Source of the DNA: Brevipalpus yothersi | Lineage: Eukaryota; Arthropoda; Arachnida; Trombidiformes; Tenuipalpidae | Assembly (NCBI GenBank): GCA_003956705.1 | Contig: QZCP01000457.1 | Span: 183,395-247,394, forward strand | DNA: 64,000 nt | Reading direction: 5' to 3' | In this document: positions 20,978 through 29,600 of the stretch, piece after piece | Layout: each line of letters begins with the position of its first letter | How positions within the stretch are numbered: position 1 is the first letter of the stretch | Program-made: the position numbers and the translations under genes | The notes under the pieces: model-generated | Databases searched by the model: none | What the model saw: the letters and a program-made list of their open reading frames with translations, nothing else | Told to the model about the DNA's origin: nothing

Positions 20978-21487
20978 ATGTCTAATGCGTACATTGAATA
21001 TTATTTGAACCAAGCTGGTTCAGGCTTGTCGGCTTTTGAAGGTATACGATATCAAAGAGGCAATGGTTTCTTTGGTCGCTTATTGTCTGGAGCTATTCTA
21101 CCTGCCTTGCGTTTTCTTGGGAGAAGAGCTCTTAGCACTGGTGTTAATGTTGGCATGGATGTACTTGATGGTTCTAACTTCAAGGATTCAGTGAAGAACC
21201 ACTCGAAGAAAGCAGCGAGAGATATTGCATCAAGAGCACTCACCAGAGCACAACAATACATACAAACAGGTAGTGGTGTGAAGAGGAAGAGAGTCTCCCT
21301 ACTGAGTAGCGTTCCACCCTTAAAACGCAAGAAGAAAGCTATAAAAAGATCAAAAGTTGGTGACAAGAGGGCAACTCCAAGGAGTAAATCTAAAAAGAAA
21401 CCTACTAAGAAGCCTACCAACAAGCGTACCAGAAGAACTGGAACAAAAACTCTGAACAGTAGATACAAGTTTGATTTTCTTGCGTGA
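20978..21487 (+). CDS. Basic Polinton virion/core-like protein
   Basis: 169 aa from ATG 20978 (a TTG at 20969 is ignored). The N-terminus is YYLNQAGSGLSAFEGIRYQR, followed by glycine-rich GNGFFGRLLSGAILPALRFL, which may be amphipathic, then a strongly basic C-terminal half (KRKKKAIKRSK, KSKKKPTKKPTNKRTRR). This layout is common for the protein beside the Polinton capsid genes and resembles adenoviral minor core/membrane-lytic proteins in composition. Role inferred: DNA condensation or a capsid-internal protein. It could be processed by the element's protease. The gene ends 2 bases before the major capsid ATG. Confidence 0.7.
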   Translation: MSNAYIEYYLNQAGSGLSAFEGIRYQRGNGFFGRLLSGAILPALRFLGRRALSTGVNVGMDVLDGSNFKDSVKNHSKKAARDIASRALTRAQQYIQTGSGVKRKRVSLLSSVPPLKRKKKAIKRSKVGDKRATPRSKSKKKPTKKPTNKRTRRTGTKTLNSRYKFDFLA

Positions 21488-21489
21488 AA

Positions 21490-22806
21490 ATGAGTAAAAT
21501 ACACGATCTTTCACATATTGCACCTCTCGCAGAGTTTGATCTTTTCTCAGTGCCAAATACACAGTACTCAATTGAGCGAGATGTTGTTACCGAGCATCGC
21601 TCACTCACAAAGCTGTCTATGAACAGCTGTATTGATTTCCATTTTGTGACCAACGACAACGAATATGTGAAACTACGAGAATCTCTCATCTTTCTAAAAT
21701 TTCGGATAAAGCTTGCCAAGATTGATGCAAAAGAAATTACTGATGAAGACTGGACCAAAGTGAAGCCCATAAACAATCTACTCCAAACCATGTTCAAGCA
21801 AGTAGATTTGGAGATCAATGCCACCAATGTGATTGCAACACCACAAAACTATGCCTATCGGGCGTACATTGATACCCTATGTGGATTCAGTGATGGAGCA
21901 AAAAGCTCATTCCTACAAGCAATGGGTACCCCTCAAACGGAGATATCACCAAAACCAAACTCAACCATCAAGAATGAAGGTCGAGTAGTTGAGCTGATGG
22001 GTATGCTACACACTGACTTGGCTCTACAATCGAAAGCATTGATTGGTAGTCTCCAGTACAAGATGCAACTTACTCTACACTCACCCGAGTTCTTCCTCAA
22101 GATATCTGATGACAACCTCAAACCAAGCATCGAGCTGTTAGATGCTGCAGTTTTCATACATCGAGCCCGTGTGACCCCACCACTACTAGAGGCACACACA
22201 TTAGCCTTACGAGCAGCTACAGCTAAGTACCCCATAACAAGGAGCGAAGTGAGGACTCATACACTAGCAAATGGTGTACGAGATGCTCTCATCGACAACT
22301 TTGTGCTTGGTCAGCTACCCAGACGAGCTATCTTAGCTCTGGTTGATAATGATGCTTTCATTGGAGTAGCAAGCAAGGATCCTTTCAACTTTGAGCACTT
22401 CGATATCAATCATATTGCCGTATATCTTGATGGCATACAATTCCCATCGAGACCATACACACCAGACTTCTCCAACGATTCATTTTTGAGAGAGTATCTT
22501 GGTCTATATCAGACATTGAATCAAATCACTCCTGATCCAACTTTTGCTCTGACTCTGGAAAAATACAAGAAGGGAAACATTCTATTCGGCTTTAACTTCG
22601 CACCAGATTTATCTGATGGCTGTGGTATAATAGGGCACCTCAATCCTATAAGACGTGGCTCTCTGAGAGTGGAGTTGAAGTTCAAGAAACCATTACCCAA
22701 CTCAGTAACAGTCATCCTATACTGCGAATTCGACAACCTCATCGAGATCAACTCTGAAGGACAGGTCTCGACGGACTTCAGACATGGACACCTTTCAGCT
22801 CAGTAA
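21490..22806 (+). CDS. Major capsid protein (double jelly-roll type)
   Basis: 438 aa from ATG 21490. It resembles the widespread Polinton protein assigned as major capsid (PY): N-terminal LAEFDLFSVPNTQYSIE, the middle IELLDAAVFIHRARVTPPLL, then FNFEHFDINHIAVYLDGIQF and SNDSFLREYLGLYQTL, ending in a beta-rich region (GSLRVELKFKKPLPNSVTVI). By family it forms trimeric capsomers of an icosahedral shell. Length is usual. A TATAAAAA at 21340-21347 is 150 bases upstream. The 3' end overlaps the protease gene by 23 bases. Confidence 0.87.
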   Translation: MSKIHDLSHIAPLAEFDLFSVPNTQYSIERDVVTEHRSLTKLSMNSCIDFHFVTNDNEYVKLRESLIFLKFRIKLAKIDAKEITDEDWTKVKPINNLLQTMFKQVDLEINATNVIATPQNYAYRAYIDTLCGFSDGAKSSFLQAMGTPQTEISPKPNSTIKNEGRVVELMGMLHTDLALQSKALIGSLQYKMQLTLHSPEFFLKISDDNLKPSIELLDAAVFIHRARVTPPLLEAHTLALRAATAKYPITRSEVRTHTLANGVRDALIDNFVLGQLPRRAILALVDNDAFIGVASKDPFNFEHFDINHIAVYLDGIQFPSRPYTPDFSNDSFLREYLGLYQTLNQITPDPTFALTLEKYKKGNILFGFNFAPDLSDGCGIIGHLNPIRRGSLRVELKFKKPLPNSVTVILYCEFDNLIEINSEGQVSTDFRHGHLSAQ

Positions 22807-23224
22807 TGCTCTTTGCAAATATGAAAAGTTCAATGGAGTGTTCGCTCGTGACCAGCTAACTGGACTGGCTTATAAGCCTGGTGCATATGTGGTTAATACA
22901 CACCCATCACACAAGCCAGGAGAACATTGGATAGCTCTATTCTTTGACGATGAAAATCGAGGAGAATATTTCGATTCATTTGGGTTGCCTCCACTCCATG
23001 AGGAGATGGTAGCATTCTTGGATTTGCACTCGAGTTCAAAGTGGAGATACAACACTCATCCTCTGCAAAATTTCCTGTCTATATCTTGTGGCTATTTTTG
23101 CTATCTGTATCTATCATTCAGACTGAATAACTTGACTCTGAGAGATTTTCAAGATTTTTTCACTGATCAGAGCACAATTAATGAAATCCTCCTGAATTAT
23201 TATCACTCAACTATCAAACTCTGA
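22784..23224 (+). CDS. Adenain-like cysteine protease
   Basis: 146 aa. C5/Ulp1-like protease expected to mature virion proteins. Visible catalytic set: H48 in GEHWIALFF, D64 in EYFDSFG, Q95 in LQNFLSISCG and C102 in SCGYFC. The order His-Asp-Gln-Cys and the spacing fit adenain/Polinton PRO. Length is short, typical for the Polinton version. The ATG overlaps the end of the major capsid gene in another frame. AATAAA at 23226-23231 directly after the stop is a likely polyadenylation signal for the left-hand block. Confidence 0.9.
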   Translation: MDTFQLSNALCKYEKFNGVFARDQLTGLAYKPGAYVVNTHPSHKPGEHWIALFFDDENRGEYFDSFGLPPLHEEMVAFLDLHSSSKWRYNTHPLQNFLSISCGYFCYLYLSFRLNNLTLRDFQDFFTDQSTINEILLNYYHSTIKL

Positions 23225-23363
23225 AAATAAATATTCAAACCTTAATCTCCTCGTATTACTGTATTCATCATTGGGGAGGTGTTGCCAGGGTTATTGATGG
23301 ACTTAAGAATAGTAGATGATGAACTTTTGTGTTCATTTGATGACTGGACACTGAGGCAGCAAC

Positions 23364-23939
23364 ATGTCTGATGTTGTCAATATTGTGGCGATCTCAAGAG
23401 TCAAGCTCATAAGTACGGGGGACTCTTTACCAAAGCTTTTGGGTTTGAGTGGACATAGACTGCGAGAGAAGAGACCTTACTTACCCAGTATGAAAACTAA
23501 GCGCTCAATGAATCAATTCTCTGGGTACTTCATAAAGCTCAAGTCTTGTACTGTGACAGTTTTTGAATCTGGTAAAGTGATATTCAATGGACTCAAGAGT
23601 TGGTCGGACATAGTTATCGCGAATGATGAGTTCACGGAACATTTATCCAAACATCTTCCAAAGGATATTGATTTTGAACTCGAATTACCTAGAATTGTGA
23701 ATGCTACTGGCTGTAGAAGTCTTGGGAAGAAAGTCGATCTCATGAAACTCGCTCAAAGTAAGGATGGTGCATCTTATGAGCCTGAAATATTTCCTAATCT
23801 ACAGTACACATTTGGAAGAGACGTGAAAGTCCGAGGGATAATTTCCAAGAATGGAAAAGTTATTGTAACTGGTGTCAGGAATTCTTTGATGCTCGATTTT
23901 TTCCTCGATAAATTGCAAGAAATAATTGAATCAATATGA
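23364..23939 (+). CDS. TATA-binding-protein-like protein encoded by the Polinton
   Basis: 191 aa with two direct repeats in the pattern of the saddle-shaped TBP core (about 180 aa). Repeat 1 (about 4-98): VNIVAISRVKL..., then GYFIKLKSCTVTVFESGKVI and FNGLKS. Repeat 2 (about 104-190): FELELPRIVNATGCRSLGKK, then YEPEIFPNLQYTF (138-150) and ISKNGKVIVTGVRNSL (160-175). The paired (S/N)GK-hydrophobic-x-G turns and the YEPExFPxL stretch are hallmarks of TBP/TLF proteins. Role inferred: recognition of TATA promoters of the element. It is divergent: repeat 1 lacks YxPxxF, and some of the DNA-intercalating phenylalanine positions are unclear. AATAAA at about 23946 follows the stop. Not a usual Polinton gene as far as I know. 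Confidence 0.8.
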   Translation: MSDVVNIVAISRVKLISTGDSLPKLLGLSGHRLREKRPYLPSMKTKRSMNQFSGYFIKLKSCTVTVFESGKVIFNGLKSWSDIVIANDEFTEHLSKHLPKDIDFELELPRIVNATGCRSLGKKVDLMKLAQSKDGASYEPEIFPNLQYTFGRDVKVRGIISKNGKVIVTGVRNSLMLDFFLDKLQEIIESI

Positions 23940-23984
23940 TTTCAGAATAAAGAAGTTGTTTTATTGTGATTACATTTGTTTTGA

Positions 23985-24881
23985 TTAATTGAAATGGTAA
24001 TTGAAAAGCAGAGCAGCATATACGAGAGATTTTGGGTAGTCAACACCTCGAGAATAGGCTTTGAGAGTATCATAAACTTGGCGGCGGAAAAGTTTTTGAA
24101 CATATTGAGACCCAGTGTATTTGTCCATAACTTGGGGAGGCAAGTTGAGAATATCAGCGAACTTGAAAGCTTGATTGGAGTATTTCATCAGCTCATCCAC
24201 AGTATAGTGATGGTTTTTGATGAGCAAAGAGCAGACTCTCTCAAATGATGATCCTGAATCATTGCCAAATAGGAGAGAAGGATCGAAATTAGCACCAAAA
24301 ACTCTGCTCATAGCGAAGGTTCTCATGAGAGTTTCAAGCATATCCAACTTGATGTTGATATTTTTTGATTCAATAGCCAGGAACAAGTTGATGAAAAATG
24401 GGAAAATTTTTAGCAAGAATTTCATCTCTTCGTGAGGGATGTTGATAAAGCAAGACTTGGACTCTGATTTTGAGTCAGGCTTCTGGAGTCGAACACTCTT
24501 CGTGGTTATAGTAACAGAGAGCTTTTCCATGGTCATCGTGCGGAACCCATCTTTTTGTGCATGATTCAGTACTCTCACCAAATTTTGAAGATCAACGCCA
24601 GACAGTACAACTCCCCAATGAGAGGCAATCTCTTTTCCAGGTTCCTCAGGGGATGGATACCAAAGTCTTAGGTGTAGAGAAGGGTTTACAGCCACTCGAG
24701 GGTCCTCAGCACGATAAGCGTAGTTTATTGTCAACTTTCTCTTACCATCAAGCTTGAGAGACCAAATATTTCGCCATTCAATTGGATTCATCACAACTGG
24801 AGTCCATCCTTCTGGAGCTGGGTCCATTGGTAACGGATTCAAAAACTCCTTGCGTAGAGACACTTCGGAGTTGGTGAGCAT
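23985..24881 (-). CDS. Polinton orphan protein, 298 aa, minus strand
   Basis: The only large minus-strand gene of the element; it converges on the TBP-like gene (45 bases apart). ATG at 24881. Not recognised. The N-terminal half looks like a beta-rich domain (RNIWSLKLDGKRKLTINYAY, LHLRLWYPSPEEPGKEIASH) and the C-terminal half is helical (FPFFINLFLAIESKN, YTVDELMKYSNQAFKFADIL). No cysteine clusters or nucleotide-binding motif. Transcription probably starts downstream of the TATA box at 25084-25091. A short ORF (24839-24988) overlaps its start by 43 bases in another frame. Candidate roles such as single-strand DNA binding or regulation are guesses. Confidence 0.72.
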   Translation of the reverse strand: MLTNSEVSLRKEFLNPLPMDPAPEGWTPVVMNPIEWRNIWSLKLDGKRKLTINYAYRAEDPRVAVNPSLHLRLWYPSPEEPGKEIASHWGVVLSGVDLQNLVRVLNHAQKDGFRTMTMEKLSVTITTKSVRLQKPDSKSESKSCFINIPHEEMKFLLKIFPFFINLFLAIESKNINIKLDMLETLMRTFAMSRVFGANFDPSLLFGNDSGSSFERVCSLLIKNHHYTVDELMKYSNQAFKFADILNLPPQVMDKYTGSQYVQKLFRRQVYDTLKAYSRGVDYPKSLVYAALLFNYHFN

Positions 24882-24988
24882 TTTGACTCCAAGTCAGGGT
24901 GATGCACATCACATCCATAACCATTGTCTTCAACGACATCCATACCAGACGAGGCAAGAGAGATAATACTTTCACTCGAACAAGACAT
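24839..24988 (-). CDS. Small acidic ORF upstream of 298-aa gene
   Basis: 49 aa from ATG 24988 (MSCSSESIISLASSGMDVVE..., with a cysteine- and acid-rich middle). It would be the first ATG on a transcript from the TATA box at 25084-25091 and overlaps the 298-aa gene by 43 bases in the +2 (that is -1) frame. It may be a regulatory upstream ORF, a frameshift-fused N-terminus or chance. Confidence 0.3.
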   Translation of the reverse strand: MSCSSESIISLASSGMDVVEDNGYGCDVHHPDLESKCSPTPKCLYARSF

Positions 24989-25083
24989 CACAATAGCAAA
25001 ATTGCGAGAAAAACTTTCAGAGATCACAACTTCACGAGAGAACACAAAAACCAAGATTGGAAACCAGTGGTCTGATGTCTCTC

Positions 25084-25091
25084 CTTTTATA
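25084..25091 (-). promoter_or_regulatory. TATA box, minus-strand promoter
   Basis: TATAAAAG on the minus strand, in CTCGGCTATAAAAGGAG. It is 96 bases before the ATG at 24988 and 203 before the ATG at 24881. With the plus-strand TATA box at 25239 it forms a divergent promoter pair 147 bases apart. Confidence 0.65.
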
Positions 25092-25238
25092 GCCGAGAGC
25101 TCCCGAGGGAGAGATAGTGAGCAATATTCTGAGGAGCGTGCGCGAATGCATCATCCTCACTGAGGGAGTAGACTTTTCCAGAAAATTCTTTTCCTTTGTT
25201 CTCCATAATCAATAGAAAGTTTATCCATAACTCAATCT

Positions 25239-25246
25239 TATAAAAG
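25239..25246 (+). promoter_or_regulatory. TATA box, plus-strand promoter
   Basis: TATAAAAG, identical to the minus-strand box, in ATCTTATAAAAGAGTTG. It lies 109 bases upstream of the zinc-ribbon ORF. Confidence 0.65.
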
Positions 25247-25354
25247 AGTTGCATCAAGTACAAAGAAACGCCGAAAAAAGCATCATCTGATTCCTGATCA
25301 CAAAAGCATCAATTTTCCCATAAGAATATCAATCGAACAAACAAACAGAGCAAA

Positions 25355-25534
25355 ATGAAGAAGTGTTTCACTGGTAACAAGGATCGATCAGAATATCAAA
25401 AGTTGCGTGAAGATGATGAAGGCGTCTGCACTAACTGTGGTACCAGGCTCAATCAAGCTACGCGAGTCAAGCTCGCATCGAACGGAAAATATTATTGCTG
25501 GGGTTGTATTCAAAAACTCAATTCAAAGAAATGA
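25355..25534 (+). CDS. 59-aa zinc-ribbon-like protein
   Basis: ATG at 25355, stop at 25532-25534. It starts MKKCFTGNKDRSEYQKLRED and contains CTNCGTRL (C25, C28) and YYCWGCI (C48, C51), i.e. two CxxC knuckles 19 residues apart. This is the layout of a zinc ribbon, a fold found in transcription factors (TFIIB N-terminus, TFIIS), polymerase subunits and others. It stands alone behind a consensus TATA box in the divergent promoter region. Function unknown; DNA- or protein-binding regulator is an inference. It is easily missed because of its length. Confidence 0.65.
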   Translation: MKKCFTGNKDRSEYQKLREDDEGVCTNCGTRLNQATRVKLASNGKYYCWGCIQKLNSKK

Positions 25535-25796
25535 AATCTTGCTATCTTGTAAGGAAATCAACACTCAGCAAACAATGAAATAAAAAATATACCACACAAA
25601 TCATTTTCTCTCTTTGATTCGGTCCTGAAACAACCAAAGCATCTATCAAATGATTTTCGAGGATATCAAAGTTGAACTCACCGGCTGAAACCTGGGACGA
25701 TAGCTTCTTTGATATATACCACCTCACTCTCTGTTGTCTAGATAGTTTAAGGATAATATTTCTAGAAAGTTCAACAACAAATTTTTGCTAATAATA
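25535..25796. other. Spacer before internal repeat array
   Basis: No gene. The last 70 bases (from about 25727) are a partial, diverged unit of the tandem array that follows. Confidence 0.6.
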
Positions 25797-26352
25797 GTCA
25801 ACGGTTTCTCAATACTCCGATGTAGGCCACCATCACTGTCTGCTGTCTAGACAATTTGGGGTGGAGGATGATTTTTCTAGAAAGTTCAACGACAACTTCT
25901 CGTTCAAAGAAGTCAACGGTTTTTTGGTCCTTTGATGTATGCCGCCTCACTGTCTGCTGTCTAGACAATTTGGGGTGGAGGATGATTTTCTAGAAAGTTC
26001 ACCGACAATTCCTTGTTCAAAGAAGTCAACGGTTTTTTGGTCCTTTGATGTATGCCGCCTCACTGTCTGCTGTCTAGACAATTTGGGGTGGAGGATGATT
26101 TTCTAGAAAGTTCACCGACAATTCCTTGTTCAAAGAAGTCAACGGTTTTTTGGTCCTTTGATGTATGCCGCCCCACTGTCTGCTGTCTAGACAGCTTGTA
26201 TGCCAAGGATAATATTTCTAGAAAGTTTAACAAGAAATTTTGCTAATAACAGTCAACGGTTTCTCGAACCTTTGATGTATGCCGCATCCTTGTCTACATT
26301 CCAGACAGTTTAGAGGAGGATTGATGATATTTCTAGAAAGTTCAACAGCTTT
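25797..26352 (+). repeat. 113-bp tandem array inside Polinton
   Basis: Units start with GTCAACGGTTT at 25797, 25912, 26025, 26138 and 26252 (period 113-115). Units 2 and 3 are nearly identical; the outer ones are diverged. Units carry CCTTTGATGTATGCCG, also present in the terminal inverted repeats (16709-16724), and two palindromes, TGTCTAGACA and TTTCTAGAAA. The array lies in the 1.1-kb gap between the zinc-ribbon gene and the polymerase gene. It may be a regulatory region or a replication or packaging site. Confidence 0.9.
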
Positions 26353-26649
26353 CCAGAGAAAACCTTTTCAACCTCACCCTTTGTGTTCAACTCTTTTTCT
26401 CCCTCTCCAAGCGAGTGAGCAATAAGTTTTAGGAAACTACAAATGGTGGTATCAGATCAAATTCATCATTCAATCTGACTAGTTGACTTCTCTCTGTTTT
26501 CCTGATTTGTTTTGGTAAATTCTCCAGTGAGGTGCTTGTGTTATTTTCTCCGTCAAGTTTCGCTTATCTCCTTCAAGCAGTGCTGTGTTCTGTTAATTTA
26601 ATTCTCATATTTAGACCATTTCTGTGATTAGTGAGTGATTTTTTCCAAC
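26353..26649 (+). promoter_or_regulatory. Leader region of the polymerase gene
   Basis: No ORF and no clear TATA box. It presumably contains the promoter and 5' untranslated region of PolB, downstream of the tandem array. Confidence 0.35.
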
Positions 26650-29600
26650 ATGAATCCTTCGAAAGATTGGAGAGGAAGAATTTTGAACAATCATCAACAG
26701 AATGACTCTGCATCATCATCTAGTGGTGTATCACTAGAATTCGTGCGTGATGACTCGTTGCCTATCATCTCAAGACGCAGTCGATCTCTACATCGCACCG
26801 AAACAACACATAGATTTCGTGTCCAGCACAATCTTTCTTCCTGTACAAGTCCACTTGATGTCGAAGCAGAGATTGACAGTTTTTATCGCACATTCCTGGA
26901 TCAAACCCTAGCTGATGCCAACCCAAATGACATATATTCGGTTTATATCAACTCAGAGACTCTCAACGCTCCAATTTTTCTCTATCCGACCCATGTTGAT
27001 CAACGTGATGATGAAGCATTTCTCAATGCTTTGTATGAAGTTAGCCAGTCAAACTCTTCTTTCCTTACACATGGTGAACTCATCATCCAGCTCAATATCG
27101 TGGAAAATGTTCGTGGTGCTGGAAAAACATGTAAAGCTCCACAATCAACGGATGATTTGAGAGAAAAAATGACTCGATCCCTGATTATGATTGATTCTAA
27201 TATTGGTTTCTGCTTCCTGAGGTCTCTTACTCTGTGTATTTATCATAAAGAAAGGTACAGATCTGATAAGAGGAAGCTATGGTTCAACATCAAAAGTGAT
27301 GGTGCCAGACAACTCGAACTTGTCAAAGAGTTGGTAGCAAGGTATGGTATCCAAGAGAAAGAAATCGTTGATGTTGATGATATAAAAGTTATCCAGAGCA
27401 TGGTTAAGGATTATAACATAACTGTTGTTGACCGCTACAATTGGAGAAATATCATCTTCAAGGGGAACGGTATCGGTACTTTCATCTACATCGAGTTTGA
27501 TTCTTGTAACTCCAACTTAGGACACTATAATCCAATCATCAACATGAAAGGTTATATTGGACGTAAACACTTCTGTGAGAAGTGTCATATTGGAGATAAT
27601 AATCGCTCGCAACATCGATGTAGAGAATCTTGTAGATACTGCTTGGCTCCTGAAAAATGCAAGAATGAGGTGATGAAAGTGCACTGCTCTAGCTGTGGAA
27701 TAATTTTCCCCTCGGATACCTGCTTTTCTCGACACAATAATGAGAAAATTTGTGGTCGGATGAAGCGATGTGATCTATGTGACACGGAGTACATTGCTAG
27801 GCATGGTCACGAATGTAATGCTAACAGATGTGTCAAGTGCAATTTGAATGTTAGCCCAAATCATGCATGTTTCATTAAACCTCTCGAGATGGAAAAGCTA
27901 ATACGAGAGGATGAAGCACCTAGAGTTTTCATTTTTTTCGATGTTGAGAGTTTCCAACGTGAGGATCATTCATCGGAGGATTCAGATCTCATTCATTCGC
28001 CAATGTTACTCATCTCGAAAACTCTCTGTAATTACTGCATCTCACAAGAAACTTGTAGCAAGATGTATGATCCCTGTCCATTCTGTGGTTGTGGTATGGA
28101 TGTCTTTTGGGGTAGAGATTGCATTGAAAAATTCACCGATCATCTCTACAGGGTTCTCGCTCCCAAAGTTGAAAAAGAAAAAGGGTACATAACAGTATTC
28201 GCACATAATGGGAAGGGTTTTGACTTCCATTTCATCTTGCGAGATCTGTTCAAGAGATCGTTTGTGTCTCCTCAAGTCATGATGAATGGCAACAAAATAA
28301 TGCACATACAGATAGGCAATGTTGCATTCGTAGATTCACTTCTATTCTTTGGACAGAGTTTGGCTTCCCTTCCAAAGGCTTTTGGAATTGCCGACCAAGT
28401 AATCAAAGGATTCTTCCCTCATGACTTCAATCAGCCATCCAATTGGAATTATATCGGACCATATCCAGACCGAAAGTTTTTCAAGCCAGAGATGATGAAA
28501 ATTGAAGTTTTCCATGACTTCAACTCTTGGTACCAAGGAAAAGTTGATAATAATGAATTTTTTGATTTCAAACAAGACATCATAAAGTATTGCAAAAATG
28601 ATGTTGAAATACTCGCCTCATGCTGTTTGATCTTCCGCCAGAAATTCCTCTCTTTGAATGGTCTGGACCCTTTCACTCGTTGCTTCACCATCGCCCAAAT
28701 AGGCTTAGAGCTACTGAGATCATTGTATTTGCCAGAAGAGACTCTTGCTGTAACCCCAAAAGGTGGATACACTAACTTACGAAAATGTTCTCGCGAGTCT
28801 CTTGCATGGTTGGACTTCCAGCAAAAAAATCTCAACATCAAAATCGATCGTGAATTCAAGCTAGGAAGCTTCTTCGCTGATGGATTCTCAAAAGAGCTCA
28901 ATACTGTTTTTGAGTATTTTGGATGTTATTTCCATGGGTGCCCGAGGTGTTTCACAGAAAATCGGGATGTGATAAATGATGCACATAAAGATAGCCTCAG
29001 CTCTCGTTACCAGAAGGTTGGTGATAAACTTGCCTACTATAGATCAAGAGGCTTCAATATTATCAGTGATTGGAGTTGTGATGTGAAAACTCAAATGTCG
29101 GTTGATCAAGAGTTTAAAGAATACATCAAACAGCGACTCAAGTATTGGTATCAAGTTCACTATTTTGGACATGCTGATGTTAAGGAGTCATTTTTTGGAG
29201 GGCGGACGAATAATATAAGATTCTATCACAAGTGTGAGACTGATGAGGAAATCAAGTACATGGATGTCAATTCACTGTATCCCTTTGTTCTGAAGACGAA
29301 AAAATATCCTGTTGGACATCCTGTTGTCATCAATGAAGACTTTGATATGTCTCTGAACTCATACTTTGGATTCGTCAAGTGTAGAATCCTACCACCATCA
29401 GACTTGTATATTCCGATTTTACCGACAAGAATCAGCAAGAAACTTGTTTTCACCCTTTGCAAGACTTGTGCTGAGAGCTTTACAGATGTCTGCACACACA
29501 ATGAAAAGGAAAGATCTCTTGTTGGTACTTGGACTACTGCTGAGCTCAAGGCTGCACTATCCCATGGTTATAAAATTCTTGATATCTTTGAGGTCCTCCA

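Noticed and set aside
25797..26352. CRISPR array
   Set aside because: Unit length is 113-115 bp with similar sequence throughout (no unique spacers), in an animal genome.
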